Origin: Ottelia alismoides | Taxonomy: Eukaryota; Streptophyta; Magnoliopsida; Alismatales; Hydrocharitaceae | Length of the DNA stretch: 64,000 bases | Direction of reading: 5' to 3' | Assembly: GCA_037367405.1 (NCBI GenBank) | Contig: JAZKJV010009322.1 | Span: 1-64,000, forward strand | Shown: one piece after another, positions 24,380 to 36,150 of the stretch | Layout of the letters: every line of letters starts with the position of its first letter | Numbering within the stretch: position 1 is the first letter of the stretch | Program-made: the position numbers and the translations under genes | Notes under the pieces: model-generated | Told to the model about the DNA's origin: nothing | The model's input: only the letters and a program-made list of their open reading frames with translations | The model's database searches: none

Positions 24380-24720
24380 TACACAATGTTTGAAAAATAG
24401 TTTCAAAATATTTTTTAAAAATCATTTTAAAACTACTTGGTAAATGTTTTGTTAAATACTTTCAACCTTCTAAAATATTTGTTTGTAAAAATTTCTTTTC
24501 TTTGTGTGAAATAAAAATATTTTGAAACATGATTTGCAAATGGTTTGGAAAATGGTTGCATAATATTCTGAAAATCTATATATACTGTTTGAAAAACTTT
24601 TGCAAAATGATTTTCAAATGTTTGTAAATGTTTGTGAAAATTATTTGTAAAAATTAGTTTGGACTATAGCTTTCAAATTGTTTGTAAAATCATTTTCAAA
24701 TAAGTTTAAGGAATATATAC
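24380..24720 (+). repeat. TTTGCAAA-like short-unit array in B
   Basis: Units of about 11 to 16 bp of the form tttgnaaaat recur irregularly, for example aatgtttgaaaaat, ttgcaaatggtttgg and cttttgcaaaatgatttt. Arrays of the same kind stand in the same place in C, E and F, so this is a family feature and not only simple AT richness. Confidence 0.7.
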
Positions 24721-25908
24721 ATCACATTAAATTTCTTTATTAACTATATTGATGAATCTCCATTTCATCACCTTTATTCCTTCATTTTGACCTTTAAACC
24801 CTAGTTGAATGCATGAATAAATCATTAATTTATCAAAATAAACATTCGTTATTCATATTAAATATTGTATAAAATATTATACGTTCATGGTATTTATTGC
24901 CAAACTAAAAGAATAAAGGAAAGAAAAGAAAAAGAGTGAAGTGTCAAGGACACTGAAGTGACCCTAGCCCCTGAGACTCGGTCATCATGATGACTTAGTC
25001 GATAAGGAATAAAGTAGGGGGATATAAGTTGGCCAATTGTATAGCAAACACAGATGGATAATTCTACAAAATAATCCAATAATTACTTTTTGGGACCCAT
25101 TTTATTCTTTATTATTTACACACTAAATAAAGAAACTTTATACATAAAAATTGTAGCTAAAACGTATAAAAAAATACAAAATTTATTTCATGTAAAAATA
25201 ATATACTAAGTACATTTTATACACATAATAAATCCTAAAACCCAAACTTCACAGACCCATATCTCCCTAATAAAAACTCAAAATGTATCAAAATCACCTT
25301 TAATTGTATATAAGTTTTAATAGGCTATTTAATGAAGGTTTCATATTTTTGGAGTCAAGAAGTGAAAGTTGGGCTTGGATCCCTATTGTGCAATATACCC
25401 GAATAAAATATTTATTTTATTTATTCTTCATTATTTTTATAATTTTATATTTATATAAATTGGTAAATATTATTTATATCATAAATACACACTAAAACTA
25501 AAAATAAAGCCTTAAATAAAATAATAAAATAAAATAAAATACAAAAATACATAGATGAATATACAAATAACTATAGTATACACTTACATTTACTTAAGTG
25601 TATATATCCTATCATAAAAATATAATAAAAATATATTTAAGTATATACAAAGAAGCTGTAAATATATAAAATAACAAAATAAAATAATTAAAAAATCAAA
25701 AATGTAAAATTAAATTAAAATACACAAAATATAGAGATATAACTATAAATATACCCTAAAAAGTAACTTGTAATTACTAACCTCTAAAAAATAAATAATG
25801 CATAAAATACTATAGAAAATCAGAAATATTTTCTATTTTATAACCTAAAAATAATAAATCAATTACTATTTATTATTTATTTTCCAAGGCATTTTTGTCT
25901 TGGAGTGT

Positions 25909-25936
25909 CCCGGTTGGTCCACATGGACCAACCGGG
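25909..25936. promoter_or_regulatory. LTR palindrome, best copy
   Basis: It has perfect 13-bp arms, CCCGGTTGGTCCA and TGGACCAACCGGG, with CA between. It lies about 230 bp before the TATA box, and a short ggtcaac word follows at about 25,967. The same design occurs in the LTRs of B, C (3') and, mutated, E. Likely a regulatory site or cruciform/hairpin; the factor is unknown. Confidence 0.75.
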
Positions 25937-26167
25937 CACCTCCATTAGTTTACCCAGGTCAACTATCTAGCCCCACTCCCGACTTTTGTCAGACCTTCAC
26001 GAGGGTGCAATTCTCCATTTTCTCCATGTTGCTTTCTTCATCCATTGCTCTCGAGACCATAACCTTCCTGTAGCCATTGCGTACCTCATCCACGCCCATA
26101 TTCGAATCTCCACCTACCCACCACCATCTCCACGCCATTGATCCTCGAAACTCCCTCAACACTCACC

Positions 26168-26177
26168 TATAAATATA
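26168..26177 (+). promoter_or_regulatory. TATA box of element C 5' LTR
   Basis: TATAAATATA in the context cacctataaatataccc. The identical box stands at 39,568-39,577 in the other LTR. It marks the likely U3/R border, with transcription expected about 30 bp downstream. Confidence 0.7.
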
Positions 26178-26254
26178 CCCCCTTCATCCCATTTTGATTT
26201 TTGATCACTCTTAACCGGTCTTTAAACCCTCAAATCACTCTTAGCAGCTTCACC

Positions 26255-26396
26255 ATGGTGATAACAAGGTAGAGCTTGTGATTTGCAGCGAGGAAAGGTA
26301 AGGAGGAGGCGTATCCGCTCCACCATCGGAGCTCCTCTGGTCGGTTCTGCTCCTGGATTCTCAGGCCAGTTGAGTCTCTCTTTTTTGCATTCCTAG
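26255..26396 (+). other. Short upstream ORF and possible intron in the C LTR
   Basis: About 80 bp after the TATA box, caccATGG opens a five-codon frame (M-V-x-x-R, stop), which is also present at 39,654 in the 3' LTR. A donor-like AAAG/GTAAGG at 26,297/26,298 and a pyrimidine tract with CCTAG/G at 26,396 would bound an intron of about 99 bp. In the 3' LTR the donor reads GC instead of GT. This is inference from signals only. Confidence 0.35.
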
Positions 26397-27567
26397 GTAA
26401 TCTTGTAGTGTATATCGCGTTCTAAATCATTAATTTGAAGTTTAGTCAGGCGAGTAGTGCTCAATTCGAAAATACCCAATTCCTGGAGCTAAGCCTCTAG
26501 GTTAAAATCACAGTAATCTGACTTTTGATCCGTCCTGACTTCCACACCATCTCACTTCCCGTCGCCTTCTCCACAGAATCCCCACTCCATCCAACCCAGA
26601 TCCATCATGGATCTGGGACTCGGAGCTCCCTTCACCATCTTCGCCAGAGCTCCCCCCTACATTCCATTCCCCCCTTCATTTCAATTAATCCTTGGGTCGA
26701 GGAGATAGCCCTCGCATCCAGGAGTGTTGTGGTACTAATTTAGAGGGCAGAGGATTTCAAAAATATTGCTTAAAATATTCCAATAATATTCCAAAAATCA
26801 ATAAAATTCCTAAAAATTCCAAAAATATTGCTTTCTGCTTTTTGATTTTATTTCTATTATATATATATTTATATATATATATTAAATTTGATTTGGAGAA
26901 TTTTGGACTTAACTTCCTATTTTTAATTTCCATTTCAGCCTCGCATGTTATTTTACCCATGTTTTAGAGTATTTTTTTATTTTAAAATATATAAGAATTA
27001 TTAAAATTCACTAAAAAATAACAAAAATAGTAAACAATTATTTAAAATATAATAATATTTAATTCTGTAATGTTTTATTATTTTAAATGTATTTATTTCT
27101 ATCTTATCTATTATTGTATATATATAATCCTATATACTTATATTATATATTTAAAAAAAGAAAGGTAAAATTATAAAAAGAAAATATAAAAATAAAAAAT
27201 TAAAAACAAAATATAAAAAAACAAAAAATATTATAAAAATATATAATTACAAATCCACATCATTAGGGTAATTTTGTACCTACCTATATATACACCCTAA
27301 TATTATTTATTCATTATTCATTTATAAATAATATTGAAATGCTACATCATGTGTTCTCCATGTTCGACACACAACTCTGCTTGTCACTATACGACCATTT
27401 TTGTAGGGTTTATAATAAATTTTGATCCACATTGTATTTTCATTGCTAACTTATTCTTGTCGGTTAATTGTTGAAGTCGATGGTCTATTGGAGCAGTCAC
27501 TCCTACGATTGTTAATCTGCCTAGTGGATTGGCAAGACCCTCTAGGATCTCCTCGTTGCATTTCAAA

Positions 27568-27584
27568 TGTGGTTGTTACCGGGA
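27568..27584 (+). other. Element C primer-binding site (degenerate)
   Basis: TGTGGTTGTTACCGGGA, two bases after the LTR end, keeps the GTT-CCGGG-A core of the tRNA-Asp type PBS with one base lost. Its presence shows that the LTR to its left serves as a 5' LTR. Confidence 0.65.
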
Positions 27585-29790
27585 AGCAACGGGTCGTAGC
27601 ACATTTTTTGTATATATAGTTGTCCATTACTTTCATTACTTACTCTCATTTTTTTGCTTTTTATTCTTTTATAATATTTGATTGTTCTAATATATTTTTT
27701 CTTGTTAATCTTTCTTATGAGGGACCACTTGGTGAGAGCTATCTCTTAGAAGGTGGGTGCACCCTAGGCGAGCGGAGATCAGCCTTCACTTTTTGAGTCG
27801 ACCACGAGAGAGCAGGAGAAAAGAAAATGGAAGGAGGAAAAGAGCAGACTTAACATAGCATTTTCAATTTTTTTAGTGAGGGAGAGATTTTATTTTTGCA
27901 AAATAATCCGTAAATAATTTAGACACTACTCTCTCCACCACACGAGATCCATTGCTCGGGTTTCTGTTCACCTGGGGGCCTCGTACCAGATTTTTCCTAT
28001 TTTATTGCTATTGCTTCATTTGTTTCTCGTGATTTGTGATTTTCGCCTTTGTTTATATTTGTTTTCTATGAGTGAGCCCTTAGATAGTAGATTGCTTGAC
28101 TCGGTATCTAGGTCCAAAGCCCTAATAACATTGCATGCATATATAGTGATACGCATTTGGACTTAGTCAAAATTAATTGTCGGTTATTTGGATTTGAGAT
28201 TGAGCGTCGAGAGAAGTGCTATACAGCACTTGTAGGTTCTGCTGTGGCGGACACCGATGCTTTTCACAGACCAGACTTTTGGATTTCATTTCTTAATGAT
28301 CAACATTCGATTCTTCCCAATAATAGAAACTATTGTTTAAGACGCTTTCTCACTTTTGCATATCTCTATATAGTGTAATTATTTCAATTCTACTTTGCAT
28401 CCCACATGGAAAGAGTTGGGAAGCACTATAAGTAATTCTATCTTTGCATGCATCATTAGTCATTAAGGTGGGAATTCCATCTTAGTGATGACTTGCACGG
28501 CTTTTCCATCCTCTCCCCCCTGTGTTTATATCATATAGGACATAAAGGAAAAACACAAAAAAATGTTAAGAAGCTTGTTTTGAAAAATACTCAAAATTTG
28601 AAAATCCAAAAATAAGAAAAGGGATTGCTAAATAAACTTGACCTTACTTAAAATTCATAGCGAATTATTCATTGTTTGGGGTTCATAAAGCCCGCATTAT
28701 TTTTAGGTACATTATAGATAGAGTGAGGCGCGACCCGCTAAAGATAAGAACCCAAATCCCGATCTGTGGTACCTTGGTTATCACCTAGGTTGGCGAAGTA
28801 TTAGCGCTTATATCGTACATGACCGAGTAGGGCCTTGTCGAGCACGGTTTTCCCGCCTTGTGTGGAGCACCTGACTTGGACTAAAGTGCTGAGCTTAGGC
28901 CATGCCCTAATAGGTGTATATGTCTCATTGGTTTGCGTGCGAGTAGGTCCTTGCATGCTCACAGGTGATTCTGTGGTGAGGGAGGTCTAAAGTATTGGTT
29001 TCACCTATTGGCTTCCTTTCTATATTTCTTTGGCTGAGTAGCCGCTCAAGAACGAGATCAAGGACCTTTTAGTGTGCAGATCACATGTTACAAAGGAGGT
29101 GGAAGAAGTCTTGGGCGCTTGCTTGGTAGTAAACACGATCCTATAAGGTTAGCGTATTTAAGGACACATTATAACATTACCTAAAAATAACAAAAAATTT
29201 GAAAAGATAATAATAGCCGAACTTATACGGCTTTACATGTGTTGAGTGGGTGAACCTATCCCTGTTTTGCATTTGTTTGAATTAGATTAAGGTTTAAAGA
29301 TCAGTCTTGCACATTGTGTGCCTTTTTGCACTTTATGTTGACTCCTTACTTGACCCCTCATCTGGAGCCTTTTACTATTTTAAACTCCATTTATTCCTTG
29401 TTTGACCTATGTATCATTCTTCCATTCTCGATCTCCTCTTGACCTTTGAGATGGCGACACATGGATGGCTTAGCCGAAACCCTGATGACACCAACATCAA
29501 TTCCATGTGCTTGTGAACTCCAATAATTCGGGGTGATTCCCAAGAACTCAGTTTAGACTCAATGAATTAATCTCTATACTCCTCGTCTTCTCCAATAATC
29601 CGGGTCACTCTCATCTCGAACTCTACCCATTTTGAATGGCTATTGATTTCACTCCTTATACCTCACTATCCTTAATGATGTTTTGTGTTGACCTTAACAC
29701 AGACCAATTTGTTACATCCAGTGCCTCTATACAGACTGATTAAGGCATTATTGCATTTGTATATTAAGAGCCTAGTCTGGAGCTAGAAAT
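27585..29790 (+). other. Element C 5' leader
   Basis: About 2.2 kb without a convincing open frame, collinear with the leader of B (shared blocks at about 28,398, 28,990 and 29,440-29,660). The 73-codon frame at 28,157 has no counterpart in B and is not called. Confidence 0.7.
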
Positions 29791-31810
29791 TGTGATAGAA
29801 CCAGACTCAGGATCAGAGAGAGAGAGATGCTCCTGGCGGAAAAGGGAAGGGACCACAACCACTTCCTCAGCCAGATCAGAGTCCTCAGCTGGATCAGAAT
29901 GTAGTGAATGCACAAATCCTTGCCTCTATTTAGGTAATCCAGCAGCAGTTCACATATCAGGCTTTATCACAGGTCTCCTACCAATACATACTCAATGACT
30001 TGAGGAGAAGAGGTGAAAACCGGGGAGGATTTGAATAGGAGACTGAAGGTGGAGGTGGTATAGGCCAGATGACGAACCTAGAGTAGAACGGCCCAAGCCG
30101 ACTCTCAAAAATACATACATTCCTGGGGCGGGGAAAGACACTGAATTGGTCCAGATTCCCGCAATCCATCCCCATTTTGAATTATAGCCTCAACTACTGG
30201 CGCTCCTACCCACCTTCTAAGGAAATGCCGACGAAGAACCTTACATTCATCTACAACAGTTCAGGCGCATCTGTGGCACAACTCACTACCCTAGAATACC
30301 TCTAACGGTAGTCAAGATGAAGTCATTTCATTTCAGCCTTCACGATAAGGCCCTACCTTAGAACAAGCACTTGGGGAATGTCATCACCGCTTGGGAAGAA
30401 TTGATGTCAGCATTTTCGCACAAATACTATCCTCTTGGGTGACTTAATCAGATGTGCGCTCGCATAGCAAACAACACCCAAGCCACTCATGAATCCATCC
30501 ATGAGGCTTGGGAGAGGTTTATTGAGCTGCAAGAAAAATGTCCCCATCTTGAGATTCCTAGGACCAGCCTAGTCTGAAACTTGTGGATGACATGTGTGGT
30601 GGCTAACATTTGAAGATGAGGACGTCGTCTGGCAGATCTTTGAAGAAATGGTCGAAGGAAAGGCCACTTTATCGTCATTTCATGCCAATCAATGCCAACC
30701 ATAGAATATTTAGAAGCTTGTGCATATGGCAGCATCACACGAGCCGGACCGGGTGAGAGCTCTAATATGAGCATTATTGGGAGCCATATGTCAAAAGTAG
30801 ACATAATCGAAAAGCGATCACAGGACCTGGAAAAACTCATTGTGATCGAATAGAGGACGCAAAATTTGGACATATATGATCAGATTGCTAAGCAGTTTTA
30901 GCTGCTAGTGAGCACAATTAGTACCTGCAACTTTGTGTCTGCATCGGCTCCCACTCCCAATGGGACGAAGGAACAAGCACCACCACAACCTCCTTAGCCG
31001 AGTCAGCATCAGTCAGCGGTTAAACACGTCTACTACGTGCAAGCCCCAGAGCCATCTACTCTACAGCAAGCACAACAGCAGCTGGTTCTCTATCAGCCGG
31101 AGCCCTAGTACATTCTAGATCATTTCTCCCCTCCACCACCTCTTATTCATGAGGTAAATGGCGTATGGTCGAATGATGAACAATTGATTTGTCCAGGTGA
31201 ACTTTAGCATGGTCAGGCTGCTAACTCCCGCCAGTTCACTCAACAGCAGGGAGGGAGGTCTGTCCCGAACAACCAGCCTCAAATCCAACAGTCTCCATAA
31301 TTCCATGGTAATTGCAGACATCACCAGTATTAGCAAATACAATACCGACATCACCAACAAAATTAGCAGTATGCGGTTGTACCATATCAACGGCATCCTC
31401 AACAGTACCAACAACACCACCCTTCTCCTCAGTATCATTCTTAGTACCGCAACCAACAGTCTCAACACTACCAGTAATATCAACATGGCTAGCAAGCTGA
31501 AATGTTTGAGGTTGCAGTTCCTGTGAACCCAACCTTGGACTGCCTGACCCAGCTTGTCAAGGGCCTTACAGATCTGAGCCAGAAGTTGCATGATTTCACA
31601 GCAGCCAAGACCTCCATTCCTGCACAGGTGGAGGCAAAGCCCAATAATTTCAAGAAGAAAGAACAGATAGTCTATAAAGTTTCCTTCTGTCCTATAGAGT
31701 CGGATATGAATATTTTTTTATCTAATATTGTCACTTTTAGGAGCGGTAGGACCTTACAGCCATCAGCCATCGGTAAGGGGAAGAGTAAAGCAAATGTAGG
31801 GGAGTCATAG
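29791..31810 (+). pseudogene. Element C gag-like region
   Basis: A decayed gag. Fragments of the gag domain are readable around 30,170-30,560, for example THESIHEAWERFIELQEKCPH (about 30,485-30,545). Then comes SIIGSHMSKVDIIEKRSQDLEKL (about 30,770-30,840), which matches the coiled-coil part of B. Gln/Pro-rich frames broken by stops follow (30,930-31,500). From 31,502 a clean 102-codon stretch carries NPTLDCLTQLVKGLTDLSQK, TAAKTSIPAQVEAKPNNFKKK and TFRSGRT, the conserved C-terminal gag block also found in A. No zinc knuckle was seen. Confidence 0.8.
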
Positions 31811-32149
31811 TCTTCTTCTGCATCAGCCATACGAGTAGCCGGGTTGGGTAAGGTAGAAGAAGGAGAAACATCAGCAAAATCAAAAATGCCAAAAAGATAG
31901 CAGCAACAATAGCAGTCGAAGCACTAGCCAGCTAGCCTTGGAGGAGACCGCACCTACAGTTGATCAGACACTAGCCGATGGAGCCACGCTTGAAGATTTT
32001 GGATGCCTACATTTCATGGATGACTCAGCTCATTTTAGTCATTCACTTGTACAACCTGATGTGGGCACAGATTTTGTTGTGCTTTTGATTCTACTGTTGC
32101 TCTCGATTCTTTACATATTATGTTTCCTATTGCAATGAGAAAATCCAAA

Positions 32150-33180
32150 AAAATAAAATTTAAAAACTGCCTTGTTTGACCCTGATGTGGTGGAAATCAT
32201 TCAGAATCTTGTTCTCGGAATGCCTCTTCCTAAAGCCATCACGTACATGCCTAACATCAAGAAAGGTTTAAAGGAGGCATGTACCTCGAAGAGATAGCCG
32301 CATAAAGCATGAGAACGAAATGTGAAGCACATTCTCACCACGGCTACAGTATATGCAATCATCAAGCTCCCAACAAAGAAGAAGGATATGGGAGCTCCTT
32401 TAGTAAGATGTCAAATGTTTGATCAAGAGTTTGATCGAACTCTACTTAACAATGGATCCTCAATCAACCTGATGTCCACTTCACTACTCAAAGAATTGGG
32501 GTGGGACCATTCAAATCTACAAGAATGATTCTGCAGTTCGCAGACACGTCTATTAAGCGACCCTGAGGAATCTTGGAAGATGTCATCGTCATCGTTTAGA
32601 GAATGTAGCTCCCTACAGACTTCATAGTTATGGATATGGACCCTTCAGTTCCTCTTCTGCATACCCTGATAATCCTTGGATGGTCGTTCCTTTGAACATC
32701 CGAAGCAGTAGTGAACTATGGCACCTGACAGATAACCTTCTGTTCGAATAATGATAAAGTACCGATTGAGATGATTCAAGTGCCTAAACTTTGAGCATCT
32801 GCATCGGACGAAAGTGAACCGGCAGAACAACGGATAGAAGACGATGACTTTTTAGCTGAAATTCCTGATACAAACATATTTATGGATGACATTAAAACCC
32901 AAGTTTTCCTCTACACAGAGGAAGGCTTGGACAACACAGTCGAATTCCTAGATCTCCTTGAAGACGAGGTTTTTGTTGAGTTGCCTAATGAATGTATTTA
33001 TGACCATCGGTCTTTGGCAGAATAAGAGGACGTCATTGAAATTTTTTGTGAACAAGATTCGATCATCGGAAAATTCTGTGTAGCACTGCACTCAGAGCCT
33101 ACAATGGCAATGGTAACACAATACAGATGAAATACCCAACCCCATCCCCCTGCACAGTAGTCGAAGTCACCACTAAGATG
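32150..33180 (+). pseudogene. Element C pol: protease with altered active site, and linker
   Basis: The pre-protease segment (EIIQNLVLGMPLPKAI, about 32,190-32,240) leads to a protease with the motif LLNNGSSINLM. The catalytic Asp of D-S-G is Asn here (codon 32,448-32,450, AAC) and the Ser is also Asn, so this copy could not have cut proteins even without the frame breaks. A shift after about 32,510, stops such as that following ILGWSFL (about 32,694) and an acidic linker (EDDDFLAEIP, about 32,840; EFLDLLEDEVFVELP, about 32,942) complete the section. Confidence 0.8.
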
Positions 33181-34160
33181 AATCAATCCCCACCTTAGCT
33201 TAAACTGCTTCCAGCAAACATGAAGTATGCCTTCCTTGCGGGTGCGCCGAACATGTTCCACATAATAATCAATTATAGCTAACTAAGGAACAAGAATCTC
33301 ATATGCTCTAGGTTCTAGAAAGAAACCTCAAGGCCATAGGCTAGAAAATTTCATATCTCCATGGGATAAACCCCTCATTACGCTCGCATCAAAAATACCT
33401 TGAAGAAGACAGCAAACCTTCCTGCAAAGTCTAAAGCCAATTGAATCCAAACCTTAGGGAGGTTGTGAGGAATGAGATCATGAAATGGTGTGATGCGGGA
33501 TTCATATATCCCATCTCCAACTCAAATTGGATGAGTCCCCGACATGTTGTGCCTAAGAAGTCAGGGATCACCATGGTCAGGAATGACAAAGAAGAGGAGA
33601 TAACAACTAGAGTTCCAACATCCTGGCGCATCTGTATGGATTACAAACATCTGAATTTAGCAACCAAGAAAGACCATTTTCCGCTCCCCTTCATCGACAA
33701 GATAATCGAAATACTTACCGTGAAGGAATATTTCTGTTTCTTGGATGTATACTCTGGTTATAATCAAGTCTCCATTGCTCCTAAAGATCAAGATAAGACA
33801 ACCTTCACCTATTAATTTGGGGCATATGCCTTCTGCAGAATGTCGTTCGGGTTATGCAACGCTACAGGGACGTTCCATAGATGTATGTTGGTAGTATTTT
33901 AAGATATGGTTGGAAATTGTCTCTTGGTCTTTATGGATGATTTCTCTGTCTACAGAGACAGCTTTGATCTGTTTTTATCTTATTTAGATCGAGTTCTAAA
34001 AAGATGATGTGAAGTGAATCTTGTGCTCTTGTGGGACAAAAGACATTTATGGTGACCGAAGGTATTGTACTCGGCCATGTCATCTCGAAAACTGGCATGG
34101 AGGTATATACAACAAAAGTGGAAGTGATTTCTAAGCTAGAGCCACCTATACGTTTGAAGC
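33181..34160 (+). pseudogene. Element C pol: reverse transcriptase
   Basis: RT starts after a KLLPANMKYAFLAG-like lead. The open stretch from 33,441 (124 codons) holds NPNLREVVRNEIMKW, FIYPIS, RHVVPKKSGIT, WRICMDYKHLN, FPLPFIDKI and FLDVYSGYNQVSIAP with the first catalytic Asp. In the same frame, stops fall at 33,813-33,815, 33,900-33,902 and 34,005-34,007. The FMDD box is at 33,930-33,941. A one-base shift near 34,045 breaks the WDK-x-HFMVTEG block. Overall the domain is complete but broken. Confidence 0.88.
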
Positions 34161-34890
34161 AGATCAGATCGTTCTTAGGGCAGGTCAGTTTCTACCGATG
34201 ATTCATCAAGGATTTCAGCAAAATCACTAGATCCCTGATCAAACTTCTAGGCACGGAGGCAGAATTTATTGTAGATGGTAGAGTCCTCCAGGCCTTTACC
34301 CCATTGAAAGAAATAATCACTCAAGTCCATGTCCTTCGACGTCCAGACTGGTCTCTACCATTTGAGATCACGACTGATACTTCTGATTATGCCATTGAAG
34401 CTGTTCTAGGACAGAGGAGAGATCATATCCCATTTGCTATTTACTATGCCGGTATAACTCTCGATGAAGCATAAAGAAACTACACTTTCACTGAAAAGAG
34501 TTGCTGGCAGTAGTATTTTCCCTGGAGAAATTCATGTCCCATTTGCTTGGATCCAAAGTCAGAGTGTTTATTGACCATTCTGCCATCAATTACTTACAAG
34601 AAAAGAAGGATGCCAAACCACGATTAATCAGATGGAACCTTCTACTCTGGGAATTTGACCTTGAAATTCCTGATAAACCTGTAGTAAAAAATGTGGTGGC
34701 CGATCACTTGTCAATATTGTCGAAGCCAGATACTCTTAAACAGAATTTATTACCAATCACAGAGACTTTTCCAGATGAAGCTATTTTGTCAGTTACCCCA
34801 CTCCCCTGGTTCACTGATATTGTGAACTTTCTTGTATCCAAGAAGACTCCACAAGATTGGTCTAATCTAAAGAGAGACAAGTTCTTGTAA
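34161..34890 (+). pseudogene. Element C pol: RNase H
   Basis: The connection and the first part ([18 protein letters not shown], about 34,372-34,425) are readable. The second part is open from 34,501: [39 protein letters not shown] and [10 protein letters not shown], in which the final Asp lost in A and B is kept. The run ends with the pre-integrase segment [22 protein letters not shown]. The frame is broken at about 34,490. Confidence 0.87.
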
Positions 34891-36150
34891 GAAATTCGTA
34901 TCTATCAGTGGAAGGATCCATATCTCTTTTGTGAAGGAGTTGAATGCATCTGGAGAAGATGTATTCTTCAGGAGGAAGTCCACAGTGTCCTTGAGGATTG
35001 CCACTCCAGAGAATCAGGACACCATTCGAGAAGAAGGACGACATCAAAACATCTACAATGTGGCCTTTAGTAGCATAATCTATTCAAAGATGAAGAAGAC
35101 TTTATCAAGCATTGCACTGACTGTCAAAGATTGGGTGGTACCGTTGGAATGATAGGCACAATGCCCCTGAAATACATTCAAATTTCAGATGTGTTTGACA
35201 GGTGGGCATTGATTTCATGGGCCCGTTCCCTAACAACATGGATTTGAGTATATTTTGGTCGCTGTCGATTATGTAAGCCATTGGGTGGAGGCTATTCTAA
35301 CCCGAACCGTTGATAGTCATACTATCTACCGGTTTCTAAAAGTTCACATCATTGCAAGGTTTGTGATCCCCAAAATATTGATATCTGATGGGGGTAGCCA
35401 CTTCATCAATAGAGAGGTGAAGAAGCTGACACAAGAATTCTGTATTGAACATCATGTCACCTTTCAGTACCACACACAGTCCAATGGCCTAGTCGAATGT
35501 TCAAAAAGTGAGATAAAGACAATTTTGCAAAAGCTCGTACGCCCTGATAGGAAGAATTGGCCGCAGTTGCTAGATTCAGTACTTTGGTCCTATCAAACCG
35601 CGTATAGGTCACCATTAGGTATGTCTCCCTATTTCCTAGTATACAGCAAGACATGCCATTTGCCCATAGAACATATTCAAAAATCATTATGGGCAATCAA
35701 CACCTGTAATTTGTATTTCAAGAAGGGGTGACAGAATAGAAAGTTGGATCCGAATCAGCTCCTTGAATTCCGCGAGTAAGCATATGCCAACAGCCTGATG
35801 TACAAAGAAAAGGTCAAGAAGTGGCATGACAATCACATCCGCCGCAAGACCTTCGAGCCAGGACAGAAAGTTGGTTGTTCGATGCAAAGCTCAAATTATT
35901 CCCAAGGAAATTGAAGAGCAAGTGGACAGGGCCATTCATAGTAAAAAAGATGCGTGACAATTGAAGTATAGTCATATAAGGTTTATCAGCTGATGCACAA
36001 CCATTCATGATCAACAGACAACTACTGAAGCCGTATCTTAAACATGATTCATTTCTGTCCGTGGTTAATTAAATTCAGGTGGTCCACGATGAAAAACTCA
36101 TTAGCACAACATCTATTCAATCAGGTGAGGGCAACAAAAACATTTTTGAA
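34891..36150 (+). pseudogene. Element C pol: integrase
   Basis: Zinc-binding remnants (ESGHHSRR and CTDCQRLGG, about 35,010-35,135) precede the core. The first catalytic Asp is at 35,211-35,213 (GATTTCATGGG), a shift follows, and the 158-codon open stretch from 35,255 holds the second Asp (35,387-35,389, SDGGSHFIN) and the Glu (35,495-35,497, GLVECSKSEIK). The spacing is D,D35E. The stretch ends at 35,729. The C-terminal tail (NSLMYKEKVKKWHDNH, RRKTFEP, KSKWTGPFIV) continues to about 36,150 through several breaks. Unlike B it has no ATATCG block. Confidence 0.88.

Larger units (their letters stand above)
24750..27565 (+). repeat. Element C 5' LTR
   Basis: It begins TGATGAATCTCCATTTCATC and ends ..cgttgcatttca two bases before the PBS. 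It is 2,816 bp long. Compared with the 3' LTR it lacks about 900 bp after 26,755 (the region 40,150-41,100 of the 3' LTR), but it keeps about 270 bp (25,010-25,275) that the 3' LTR has lost. It contains the palindrome at 25,909, the TATA box at 26,168 and a G+C-rich section. Confidence 0.88.

Noticed and set aside
24750..27565. Tandem elements B and C sharing this LTR
   Set aside because: No PPT lies directly before 24,750, and the 3' non-coding sequence of B continues after 41,862, so a nested insertion fits better.
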